Below, in pieces: positions 22,216-32,696 of a stretch of DNA of 64,000 nucleotides (positions within the stretch are counted from its first letter, which is position 1; every line of letters starts with the position of its first letter). Origin of the DNA: Protonemura montana (lineage: Eukaryota > Arthropoda > Insecta > Plecoptera > Nemouridae). Position numbers and translations under genes: made by a program. Location of the stretch: positions 15,786,001-15,850,000 of the forward strand of contig OX387608.1 in assembly GCA_947568835.1 (NCBI GenBank), in the 5' to 3' direction. Below the pieces are notes generated by a model. It was given only the letters and a program-made list of their open reading frames with translations. It was not told the origin of the DNA and searched no databases.

Positions 22216-22640
22216 CGTTGAGTGCAGGTTCTAGGTAGAGACAGAACGTCAATGTTACAGTCTCTGCGTGAAAGATGGCCGCCAAATGACTACCTTACCG
22301 ACAAAAATGCAGAGTACCGGAACATCACGTTAAGTGGAGCCACTGTCGTATGAAATTTAATTTCAATATTTCTCGTAGGTTAACTCGCTTTTGAGACTTT
22401 TCATGCTCAAAAAATCTCCATCAATGTTTACCTCAACGATTGATAAACACGTAACAATATTAAAAAGCGAGTAACCTACGAGAAATATCGAAATTAAATT
22501 TCATACGACAGTGGCTCCACTTAACGTGATGTTCCGGTACTCTGCATTTTTGTCGGTAAGGTAGTCATTTGGCGGTCATCTTTCACGCAGAGACTGTAAC
22601 ATTAACGTTGTAGCTCTACCTAGAACCTTCACACTCAACG
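22216..22640. repeat. Foldback element F1, copy 3, complete
   Basis: Ends CGTTGAGTG and CACTCAACG are perfect inverted repeats and open into arms of about 190 bp. TAACAT stands directly left of the element (22210-22215) and again at 22642-22647, a possible target-site duplication. The left arm holds AAGATGGCCGCC near 22272. It lies about 350 bp after the stop codon of paralogue A, possibly inside its 3' UTR. No coding capacity. Confidence 0.8.
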
Positions 22641-23014
22641 CTAACATTGTTTATGTTTAGAGATTCTAGTAACCTAGGTAACCTAGCATGTACTTACTTG
22701 TGTACAGACTCCAGTACCTGTAGCACCGTGCTCCATTGCGTCTCGAAGCGAGTTGCCATTGCATGTACCATTCTTACATAGCATGTAAGTCACTCAATAC
22801 GGTACCGATCATGTATGGATGTATGTCGGCCATGACGGTTTTCCTCCATTTAATTAAAGCCTTACGAATTGAGAGTTAATCCAGAAGTTTTCGTTTATGT
22901 TACTGTCCTGAACTCAATCCTGATATGTATTTTCCAACAATTTGTGTCCAATTGCAGCTTACCACGCAGGTGCAGAAGACAGTCTGCCATAAAGCGTTCA
23001 AAGAAACAGTGATA

Positions 23015-23335
23015 ACTTGGTTTTATTGATAAGTGGTGTTTAACGACGCACTGTTTTGACATCTGGCCATGCGGCACTGGTCTAATGGCGTCGGTGAATG
23101 AGTGGATGATGATGAACCTCACCTAGCTTAGAAGAGATGGTGAAACCAGGTGCCGGCACGTAGCCTACTTCTGTCGAAGAGCACCAAAGCGACCACCGAC
23201 TTAACGTCCCTTCCGAAGGACGGTACAACGCGAACAACAGGATTCCTCCACAAATCCATGCTGTCGATAGGTTGATAAGCAAGGGGAGTGATTTGCTTTA
23301 CTAACTTTCATCCCTCCAACCTCTCTCCCGAACAG
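23015..23335 (-). repeat. SINE-like body of the 5S-derived family, inverted copy
   Basis: GTGTTTAACGACGCACTGTT at about 23035-23054, CATCTGGCCATGCGGCACTG, then the body to GAATCCTCCACAAATCCATG-type sequence near 23240, and about 50 bp of the 5S module flank (AACTTTCATCCCTCCAACCT, CTCTCCCGAACAGAAC). The boxes of the 5S module itself are missing. The element is immediately followed by a different tandem array. Confidence 0.65.
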
Positions 23336-23339
23336 AACA

Positions 23340-23846
23340 GGAATAGACAGGAACAAGGAATACCAGTACAAGGACTGTCCCCTGCATTGCTACAGTCTAG
23401 CCTGTGAGAGAAGATACCAGCACAAAAACTGTCCCCAGCATTGCTACAGTCTAGCCCGTGAGAGAAGATACCAGCACAAGGACTGTCCCCTGCATTGCTA
23501 CAGTCTAGCCTGTGAGAGAAGATACCAGCACAAAAACTGTCCCCAGCATTGCTACAGTCTAGCCCGTGAGAGGAGATACCAGCACAAGGACTGTCCCAGC
23601 ATTGCTACAGTCTAGCCCGTGAGAGAAGATACCAGCACAAGGACTGTCCCCCTGCATTGCTACAGTCTAGTCCGTGAGAGAAGATACCAGCACAAGGACT
23701 GTCCCCTGCATTGCTACAGTCTAGCCTGTGAGAGAAGATACCAGCACAAAAACTGTCCCCAGCATTGCTACAGTCTAGCCCGTGAGAGGAGATACCAGCA
23801 CAAGGACTGTCCCAGCATTGCTACAGTCTAGCCCGTGAGAGGAGGA
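23340..23846. repeat. Tandem array, 54-bp unit, about 9 copies
   Basis: Landmarks are GATACCAGCACAAGGACTGT, CCCCTGCATTGCTACAGTCT and AGCCTGTGAGAGA. Period is 54 bp, a multiple of three, so one frame stays open across several units; this is not a gene. It starts exactly where the 5S-derived element is cut off. Confidence 0.85.
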
Positions 23847-24229
23847 ACCACCCCAACTACCAACTCATGAATGAAATTTCAGTTATGCTTTAGTAGGCGG
23901 GATTTCAATACATTTACTCTGCTATAAATTGCTATAATTTGTCAACACTTGAAAAAATAGCTCACAAAACAACAAATATTGGTATTATACACGTTTTAGA
24001 GCAGAAGGAAAATGGCGGACATCGGCTGATATTATGTGCTGTGTTTTTTTTTAAATGGCAGTTGGCCAGGTGACGTCACCTCAAAACGACCGGTGGTGCC
24101 TCTATCGGGAAAGCATTGCTCTATAGCTGTAACGAGTAAACTTTAAATATGCATTTCTACTTAAACTTTCCGTGCCAACTCTTTCATAACTCTTCTGCGC
24201 GTGAACGATTTCACGCCTCCCTAACCGTG

Positions 24230-24560
24230 TACACCCCTAACGAAGGCCCGTTAACCACGGCTAAACGAGATCTCTGCTAACGGCCCGTTACCCAACGTGG
24301 CACTAAACCTGTCTGCGGCCACACGCGATGCAATCGACCAATTAATTAGCCTTGGATCTAAGTGGCGACCTCCACGTTATGCAGCTGTCAGACCAAACAG
24401 CTGACCGAGGCATGTGAAGCGACTATTTGAGTGTCACGTACAAAGCGTCGTGAATTAGACGACGCCGACGCCTTCGTTAGCTGGCGACGCTCGTAAATCT
24501 CGGGCAATTAGCGTCGCCACCGGCGTCGTCGGCGTCGGTTCAAAGGGCTTGAAGACGGCG
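24230..24560. promoter_or_regulatory. Unique GC-rich island between the two engrailed 3' ends
   Basis: A non-repetitive stretch set in AT-rich DNA. It contains CAATTAATTAGCC (24338-24350, overlapping homeodomain cores), CAGCTG twice (24381, 24409) and many GACG/CGTC words. No frame with family support. It could be an enhancer shared by the pair; this rests only on base composition and motif content. Confidence 0.25.
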
Positions 24561-25136
24561 GTCTGGCTGGAGTTCCAGTCGAGACGGAGACGGGTTTTAA
24601 AACGATTTCAAGCACCTAATGGTGCAAGACTTGAAATTAAGGTCCGCAAAACTGCAATTTTAAATTGCTTAAAAAATTAATTTGTAGAAAATAGTTGGTT
24701 AGGTTACTTTCATCTATTTTTTTACTTCATTTCTCTAGAGTTAGGTACATTTAAGAAGTCTGTACTTTTAGGTGGTGGGATATCAAACAGCGACCGTAAG
24801 AATCTGCTGTAAAATCCGATTTAAAATGCTAATGCTTGCAATACGCTAAGTATTTTACTACCCATTGTTCCTAATTATAAACTATTTTAGAATCTGTTAT
24901 TACCTGAAAATAGTTTGCAAGTTTTCCCACAGATAAAGAAATTGTATGTCCGTGTTTTTTGGGGGCGGGTTCGACTTACGCATGGGTTTATAAAATGCGC
25001 AATTAATATACGTTTATTATTTTTATAGCCATGATGTTATTTCATATTTAATTTTCCTTGGTGTGAACTTTTAAGTCACCCGAGCGTTCACCCTTGACCA
25101 TGTAATAGCACATTTTTCAAAACTTTGAATTTCCAT

Positions 25137-25175
25137 TTGACTTCACTTAGCATTCAAAACCAATTTGAAAAATAG
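25137..25175. repeat. F2 foldback fragment
   Basis: TGACTTCACTTAGCATTCAA, then AAC and TTTGAAAAATAG, match the inner part of an F2 arm. Only one arm end survives. Confidence 0.45.
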
Positions 25176-25589
25176 ATTTTTTGTGCCTTAAAGTTATACA
25201 TACTGTCTTCGTAAGACAATAAAATCCTTTTCTGTAAGTAATTTCCTCCGTAAGACCCCGTCTTACCTCAGCTAAGAAAAGGTATATCATCTTCAAATCG
25301 AAAAGGAGCAAATTCACATCCCATGGACGCACATTTTGTCAACGTCGAGACTCGGACGAATGTCCCCGTGTGTCCCCCCCTCCCCCCCTAACCCCTGAAG
25401 TCGTTTGGCGGCTACCGTGCGGCAGATAGCGCCCGATAGCGGCACCTAACGCGGCATCCAGAGCACCCAACCGTCCGAGGAATGCCGTGCCTTGCCCGGT
25501 GGCCAAACATCACCTGTCCCCTCGCAGCGCTCACACTAATCACCCGATCAACGGCGATAACGACTCGTTAGGCCATGCCGTTGCCATGG

Positions 25590-26068
25590 TGATACCGACA
25601 CCGGACTGGTCATTGGAGAGATTCAAGTTAAGCGATAATGCGATGAGTTTTGGATGGGTGACCATCATGCACATGACCAGTTCTGTTCGGGAGAGAGGTT
25701 GCAGGGATGAAAGTTAAGCAACACTGCGCTGGGTCAGGTATTGGATGGGTGACCATCATACACATGACCAGTTCTGTTCGGGAGAGAGGTTGGAGGGATG
25801 AAAGTTAAGCAACACTGCGCTGGGTCAGGTATTGGATGGGTGACCATCATACACATGACCAGTTCTGTTCGGGAGAGAGGTTGGAGGGATGAAAGTTAAG
25901 CAACACTACACTGAGTCAGGTATTGGATGGGTGACCATCATACACATGACCAGTTCTGTTCGGGAGAGAGGTTGGAGGGATGAAAGTTAAGCAACACTGC
26001 GCTGAGTCAGGTATTGGATGGGCGACCATCATACACATGACGAGTTCTGCTCGGGAGAGAGGTGCTGG
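25590..26068 (+). repeat. 5S rRNA-derived module array, 5 units, without body
   Basis: The first unit again has a longer 5S-like lead (GATACCGACACCGG near 25589) before AAGTTAAGC at 25625. GTTAAGC starts at 25627, 25713, 25804, 25895 and 25986: first gap 86, then 91 bp. Each unit has a GGATGGG(T/C)GACC box C. The array ends in unrelated sequence without the usual body, so it may be a 3'-truncated insertion or an array spread by recombination. Confidence 0.65.
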
Positions 26069-26756
26069 TCGGGTGCTGGGGTGGAAATGTGCCGAATTAG
26101 ACGTTGCATGGGTGGTACGTTCACCAAGGTGTGCCGATTCTGTACAATTTTCCAGACCAATGAGATGCTAAAAGTAGAAGAAATAAAGCTTTCTCATCTC
26201 AAGCAATCAAGCAATTTGTCTGCGATCGTCAAATATAGCTAAGATGACAAACGACTGACGACTGACACTTGGTGTTTGACGTAAGTGCGTCGTTAAACTC
26301 ACGGAAGGAAAACCAAGAACACAATGCACAGAAAGAGGCTAAAACATAAATACAAACCAGCTCGTAGAGTTCACAAAAAAATCTTGTAGAGAAGCAGAGA
26401 TCTTGAATTATCATTCTGACATATTATGAATTCATTGCAAGATAAAACGTCGACTATCATTGCATTCTCATTGCAAAGGTAACATATGTTTGTTGAGACG
26501 AAAAAGAAGACTTTTATTTGCTTGCTGTCCATTGACTTTGACCACAAAGAGATTGTGCCAAGCATTTAGCTTTAACATCGCCGGGTGAAAGCCATCTTAC
26601 CCCAAGTCCCACGACATGCCGCCCTGTCAGGCTGTCACAACATCTCGCCGCTTACCTACCTGCTTCTAAGCAATAAACCCCAGGTAAACAAAGCTAATGT
26701 CTGTCGCCGCTGTCGGGTAGTTTATGGTAGATCTGTTAGGTGGGCAAGGTCGTGGG

Positions 26757-26797
26757 AACTGTCAAAGTGACATCTGTCATCTGTCACTTTGACAGTT
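26757..26797. repeat. Perfect 15-bp hairpin
   Basis: AACTGTCAAAGTGAC at 26757-26771 pairs with GTCACTTTGACAGTT at 26783-26797 around an 11-base loop. The loop repeats the ATCTGTC word. Not followed by a T run on either strand. It may be a small foldback relic or a dimeric factor site. Confidence 0.6.
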
Positions 26798-26799
26798 GG

Positions 26800-28140
26800 A
26801 TGAGTATCGGTCAATCGGTCAATCGGTCACAGTTGTTTTTAGTGTTTGTACTGTTTGGGGTTGTTTTGTGTGGTTTGTTGTTTTGTTTGTTTGTGTTTGT
26901 TTTCGTGTCATTGAGCGGATATGTCGGTGGTGAGACTCGGATTGTTTGGCAGGTGAAAGGGATTGGGAGGTAAAGACGGATAAAGTTTGAGAAAGGAAAC
27001 TTAGCGATAAGTTGAATTATTTAATGCATTAACCCCTTTCATCAAATCGCATTTTATTTAAGTCTACTTTATCGCTCTGTACTTTAAAACATTCCGATTA
27101 CCATGTCGTTTTCACTCAGTTTAGACCTCCTGCCTGGGTTTTTTTAACCAAAATTCACATAACCATTTTTCATCAAAATTTTCATAATTTTTGCAAGCTT
27201 TTTGGAGCTCCACAGAGAAACGCTAAGTTAATCATTAAAAAAAAGTCTTGTAGTTATATTTTCCTTACTTTTAAATAAAGCCTATCTGAAGCTTACAGAT
27301 TTTAAGACACATCATCTTCATAGCTTTGTCGTTTTTTCAACAATTTTCCACTGACATTTTCATTTCAATTCTTAAACTTTCTTCTCACAATCTCGAGCTT
27401 TTATCACATCAACTTTTACTACAAGAAACAACTTCACAGCTCTAAAGTCGCCATCCGTTCACTAGCAACGCCACAAATAAAAACCCTCTTTCAAGAAAAA
27501 GACATAAAAAAAAAGGCAAAGAAACATTGCGATGAGCCGTATAACTTAACGACCACCCGAGCCTTCTAAACGCCCCCCACACCCCTAGACAAAACACGGC
27601 GTGAAATCGTCCCCCCAACCCCCCATGATCCGACACGGAGGACACGTCACACATCCACCAAGACAACACTAAACTAAAGAATGTAGAATTGATTAAACAT
27701 TCTTTTTAATTATTTCAACTCAACGCCTCGCTTTGTGAAGGTACTACAAACCAATATAAGTCTCGGTTTACACTCTACATCCCCCAACCCCTTTCAAACC
27801 CCTCGAAAATCCGACCCCCTGCACGTACAGCAAGCAGTGGAATTACATTTCATCCCCCAAGTCACGGAGCTAAAGTGAATCTATACTCTTTATGTAGTCG
27901 ACCAAATTGTCGGGCAATTTCACGCGTTTCAAATGTAGAAGTGGGGGTGAGTCCCACCCTCGCTATCACCTCGACACAGCCCCTTCGACTCGCGTTTCCA
28001 ACCCAACGCCCTGAAGTTGCAAGGCGGTGGGCGCTTCAAGAGGGAGAAGTACGAGATGCATCCCCTAAATTGTGTGTGATATCTGCGCAGTGTGCAAGGG
28101 TTAAGATAAACTACAGAAGGAATAAATCATATAAACCCAC
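26800..28140. other. Non-coding spacer between engrailed 3' ends
   Basis: T-rich (26830-26930) and C-rich (27555-27630) patches. No gene, array or known element seen. Confidence 0.45.
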
Positions 28141-28149
28141 TGTGATATT

Positions 28150-28520
28150 ATGTTACCCCGACCTAGAGCGGTCATTTGGCGGTGCTACCATGGTGCTACA
28201 TAATACGACCGGTGGTATTATATAACCCCGACCTAGAGCGGTCATTTGGCGGTGCTACCATGGTGCTGCATAATACGACCGGTGGTATTATATAACCCCG
28301 ACTTAGAGCGGTCATTTGGCGGTGCTACCATGGCGCTACATAATACGACCGGTGGTATTATATAACCCCGACCTAGAGCTGTCATTTGGCGGTGCTACCA
28401 TGGTGCTACATAATACGACCGGTGGTATTATATAACCCCGACCTAGAGCGGTCATTTGGCGGTGCTGCCATGGTGTTACATAATACTACCGGTGGTATTA
28501 TATAACCCCGACCTAGAGTG
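28150..28520. repeat. Tandem array, 70-bp unit, about 5 copies
   Basis: TAATACGACCGGTGGTATTA starts at 28201 and 28271 (period 70). It is followed by TATAACCCCGACCTAGAGCG and GTCATTTGGCGGTGCTACCA. The ACCCCGACCTAGAGCGGT core reappears inverted in the array at 30540-31095, and one forward half-copy is at 30489-30545. Confidence 0.85.
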
Positions 28521-28879
28521 GCACTTTTCAACAATGCTACAGTGTGTTGATTTCAGCACCATTAGCAACCGGTATTACGGAGGTGCTACGACGGTAGCAT
28601 TATCAAGAAGACATACTGGGTTTCAGTTGATCATCACAGTGCAGTGAGGACAAAGCAAACAATTGCATGAAGCGTCACTGAAGCCAGAGTCACTGAAAAT
28701 GATGCTGATTTCTTTCCATCAGTGTCATTTCTGTTGCCATGGCAATGATATTTTGTTTATGAGAGGATTTCATTGCTGGTGCCCCTAATTACTTAAGGGT
28801 TAGGTTTAGCACGGGGCGTATGGTAATAACCCACAGGCGCCCAATTCATGGCAATTTTTTGTGTCAACAGCTAGGAACT

Positions 28880-29140
28880 AGTTTTAAGAAAAACTATTTC
28901 AACTGGGTTTTGAATGCTAAGTAAAGGGCTACTAAATTTCCCGACGTTTCGTAACATATACTAGTTACTTCTTCAGGGGTTCAGGGGTTCTTCAGGACTG
29001 CTCCAACCCTTGAAGAAGTAACTAGTATATGTTGCGAAACGTCAGGAAATTTAATAGCCCTTTACTTAGCATTCAAAACCCAGTTGAAATAGTATTTGTT
29101 AAAACTAGTGCTAAGCTTACATCAAGTAGACATGAGTCTA
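28880..29140. repeat. Foldback element F2, copy with intact arms
   Basis: Arms of about 90 bp: ACTATTTCAACTGGGTTTTG, AATGCTAAGTAAAGGGCTAC and CCCGACGTTTCG, mirrored by GCGAAACGTCAGG, TAGCCCTTTACTTAGCATTC and CCCAGTTGAAATAGT. The loop holds a GTTCAGGGGTTC duplication. The tail CTAGTGCTAAGCTTACATCA, GTAGACATGAGTCTAAAAAC follows. Arm-to-arm matches differ from the 2061 copy at the same positions on both arms (GTAAAGGGC against GTGAAGAAC), a sign that the arms co-evolve. Confidence 0.75.
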
Positions 29141-29413
29141 AAAACCGTCATAAAGGAGCTAGCTATGGTTACCACACTATTTGGGATTTTCAGTTTTATT
29201 AAGATTTTAAATATGACCTTAAACTATCTGGCGGGGGTAGGTAGGAGTATCGCTATGTCACGGGGGTAGCCAGGGTGGTTTAAAAATATCTTGGGGAGTT
29301 GGCCATTGTTCCTGCAGGACGCCAGGTCAGCCCACGATTTGCAAACCGGTAAAACAGTCTGCCACCTTGCCGGCCGCAGTGGTGAGTCACGCGGCCGGCC
29401 CGCGGTAATTAAT

Positions 29414-29443
29414 CCCCCCCCCCCCTCCCCCCCCCCCCCCCCC
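29414..29443. repeat. Poly-C tract, 30 bases with one T
   Basis: 12 C, one T, then 17 C, within a GC-rich unique stretch (29330-29560). Exact length may be unreliable. Confidence 0.75.
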
Positions 29444-29844
29444 ACTCCAGCAGACCGGTCGCCATGACAACTCGACGTGTGTGGTCCAGCGGCAGAAGCA
29501 CGGGATCATCAGCATACCCGGTCTTAGCGGGCCGTTGCCAAGGCAACGATCGGTTAGCGTTGACACCTGACAACTGATACCGCCGAGACTTGGGCATGGA
29601 CGGATGGCATTCCATGCGGGAGTTTAGAGCGAAGGGTCCCAAGGGTTTGCTGTGCTTGATAACGTTGCTTTGATGCCTGTGAAAGTACCGCACAAATCGC
29701 AGTGAAACCCCGGGGAAATAGCGATGAAAATAGCAGAAAATCCCTTTAGAACATCCGCTAAAATGTCAGAAAACCACAACAGTAATGTCATAATTTTTCA
29801 GTTAAATTCAGTCAAACGTCCCTGACAGTTCTGGGCCTGTTGCA

Positions 29845-29935
29845 ATGGGGCATGGGTGAGGTCAGAGCTCGGTGTTGTTCAGACGGCGACCCAGGTTCGA
29901 GACCCCGGCGAGCACCGAGCCGGACACAGCATCCA
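29845..29935 (+). repeat. Possible tRNA-like SINE head remnant
   Basis: GGTTCGAGACC at 29894-29904 fits box B, and GGTGAGGTCAGAGCTCGG about 50 bases upstream is a weak box-A-like block. No cloverleaf can be drawn with confidence. Confidence 0.3.
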
Positions 29936-30539
29936 GCAAGCCACGTCGAGTTCAAAACAAATTCAAACTCACATCCTTAAAGCAACATGGATCCATTCGC
30001 TGTAAAAAGATTCAAATTAACTGACTCTGATCAACTGTCATCTGTCAGTGACAACTGTCACCAGCTTCAAATTATCACAGCTCATTCAGGAATCATTTCT
30101 GAAATTATTTACTTCTTTAATGGGAATTAAAATCAATTTCAGCTGCTACTTTGTAGATTGACGCCGACTTTCCGAAGCAAATGAACTGCGTGTCGATCGC
30201 TAGGCCTCCAGGGGCCGGCGCTGCAGGTCAAAAATCCCATCAACCGTCTCGGCGTTAACGAGAACCATAAGCGAGCACGCGACCAAAGACCGCCGGCGAC
30301 TGGTGCACCCTTAGCAGGCCGTCAAGGAGCAGAGTTAATCCTGCTTAACGGCTGGTTAATAAAATATAATGCAGCAAACTGAGCCTTGGCAACAACCCCG
30401 AAGTACAGGCTCTACACAGACTCAAATGGGTTAGCTTGCAGAATTGGTGCCGATCCATCCTTGGCTATCTGTAGATTTCAAAAGCGGAGGGTGCTACCAT
30501 GGTGCTACATAATACGACCGGTGGTGTTAAATTACCCCG

Positions 30540-31095
30540 ACCTACAGTAATACCAGGGTTACGAATCACCGCTCTAGGTCGGGGTTACTGCTTGGTGCTA
30601 TGGTGGTGCTAGTTAGCACGGTGCTACTGACAGTAATACCAGGGTTACGAATCACCGCTCTAGGTCGGGGTCACTGCTTGGTGCTATGGTGGTGCTAGTT
30701 AGCACGGTGCTACTGACAGTAATACCAGGGTTACTGCTTGGTGCTATGGTGGTGCTAGTTAGCACGGTGCTACTGACAGTAATACCAGGGTTACGAATCA
30801 CCGCTCTAGGTCGGGGTCACTGCTTGGTGCTATGGTGGTGCTAGTTAGCACGGTGCTACTGACAGTAATACCAGGGTCACTGCTTGGTGCTATGGTGGTG
30901 CTAGTTAGCACGGTGCTACTGACAATAATACCAGGGTTACGAATCACCACTCTAGGTCGGGGTCACTGCTTGGTGCTATGGTGGTGCTAGTTAGCACGGT
31001 GCTACTGACAATAATACCAGGGTTACGAATCACCACTCTAGGTCGGGGTCACTGCTTGGTGCTATGGTGGTGCTAGTTAGCACGGTGCTACTGAC
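30540..31095. repeat. Tandem array, 86-bp long and about 60-bp short units
   Basis: The long unit has GACAGTAATACCAGGGTTAC, GAATCACCGCTCTAGGTCGG and GGTGCTATGGTGGTGCTAGT, then TAGCACGGTGCTACT. Two short units lack the GAATCACCGCTCTAGGTCGG block. That block is the complement of the core of the 28150-28520 array. Confidence 0.85.
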
Positions 31096-31445
31096 TCCTA
31101 GGTGTCTGCCGGCACTTTCCTGTGACGTGTCGGCTTTCCCAAGGGTCGGCGCCCAGATCAAGTCTGACGCCTCCCTTAAATACACCAATCACCGGGATCG
31201 CCCTGATGGGGCGAGGAGAGCCGCCTACGCGTGGGAGAGGACATCTGTGTGGGCTTCTCCAAGGGCTGGTGCTCAAGACCTAAGAAAAAAGAGAGACCCG
31301 TACACATGAGAGTTGAAGTTTTAAACTTTATTGAAAGGCGAATGTACAATACCAGATGAGAACTCCAAATATTTTAAAGTTTGCTCGAAAAAAGTCCTTG
31401 ACATCTTCATTTCATAAGAAATGTATTTCTTATCCAGCTGAAGAC

Positions 31446-31580
31446 TGGCGGCCATCTTGAAATGTTTTAAAAGACGGTGTTAGAAATACCGTCAATCGAC
31501 ATACGCAAATTTCCCCAGTCGGCCTTTTATGTGCCCGGTTTTTCCAATATGGCCGCTCAATCCTCCAAGATGGCGGCCAG
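31446..31580. promoter_or_regulatory. Three YY1/Pleiohomeotic-type sites mid-way between the engrailed genes
   Basis: GGCGGCCATCTTGAAA at 31447 (complement CAAGATGGCCGCC), AATATGGCCGC at about 31546 and CAAGATGGCGGCC at about 31567. The last is a full match to the YY1/PHO consensus. The surrounding 31090-31870 is CpG-rich. In Drosophila PHO recruits Polycomb complexes to en/inv; function here is inferred only from motif and place. Confidence 0.35.
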
Positions 31581-31758
31581 TCACCACTCCACACCCGTCC
31601 AAGTCTCTCAGTTGACTCGGCCGGTCGAAGATGGTCGATGTTTGCCGAACGGCCCTCGGCTAGACGAGCACGACCACCCAGATCGCTAGCTTCTTTCACC
31701 AAACAAGCAACGTCCGCCGAGCATTCGTCACACTTGGATGTTGTGCGCTCTGTCCCAC

Positions 31759-31862
31759 TCATAGCCACTCCAATAGCGCGCGCTCTGTCCCACTCATAGC
31801 CACTCCAATAGCGCGCGCTCTGTCCCACTCATAGCCAATCCAATAGCGCGCGCTCTGTCCCA
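31759..31862. repeat. Tandem repeat, 35-bp unit, 3 copies
   Basis: GCGCGCTCTGTCCCACTCAT, then AGCCACTCCAATAGC, repeated three times, with a partial fourth. Each unit has an inverse CCAAT (ATTGG on the minus strand) and a GCGCGC core. Confidence 0.8.
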
Positions 31863-31869
31863 CTAACGC

Positions 31870-32690
31870 TTGGCCCCTAGGTATTTGCAGAGCATCGAAA
31901 TCGGTATTCGCCATTCCAGCCTCACCCTACGCAATCACTGCAAGGTGGTGCAAAGTGTTGTGACGTCACAAGGGGTGGCTCGCACCTTCGCCTGTCAAAA
32001 TATTTACCCCGACCCGCGTCACCATAGCAACCCTATACATGGCAACCTGCAGGTAGATCTGGGCACGTGGCTAGCGTGGCAGGGAGGTGAGGGTGAACCC
32101 GGCGCTGTGGTCAATAAATAATTACATATTTATTTTTATTTTATATTTCCTAATACCGGACCGTTTACCGGCTATAATTCAATTGGGTACTTATTCATGT
32201 ACAAGGTATTACTGAATTCTATGCACGAACCATGTATTACAGTTTCACACTTTGAAGAACCATCATAGGGACTTAGGAAATAAATTACAAAACAGTTGAA
32301 AACGTCAAGAAAACGGTCGATATTTTCCAGACGGACTTTGATTTCACCTGTCAGATTTTAGGTTAGAACACTCTTGCGATTGTTTTTGATAAAAGTGAAT
32401 CGGCCAGTTGGCCGTGATTAGTTTTGTTTCAAGAGTATATATACTGCTGGTCTCATGTGCAGAAAAGCCCGGCGCACGCGCCGATACTCGCTCTATCAAG
32501 CTAAATTAAAACGTGGCGCCCAATTACGCCCGTGATTGGCGATTGTCAACGAAATTACTATGATTACTGAGATTTCATGCAATCTAATATGCCGTGATTT
32601 CCTCGAGGAGCAGGTACCATGGCAATTGGAGATCCATGAATGAATTTCTTTCTATGTTGCCTACAAGTTTAGATGGTCATAAAGCTAGTA
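31870..32690. other. Unique spacer, partly GC-rich
   Basis: No gene. A GGCGCACGCGCC palindrome lies at 32472-32483, and GGCGCCCAATTACGCCCGTG lies at about 32515. Nothing else recognised. Confidence 0.4.
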
Positions 32691-32696
32691 TTAAGG

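Noticed and set aside
28880-29140. Hammerhead ribozyme in the F2 palindrome (CTTGAAGAAG and GCGAAACG words)
   Set aside because: The required CUGAUGA core is not present (CTTGAAGA instead), and the symmetry is fully explained by the foldback arms.
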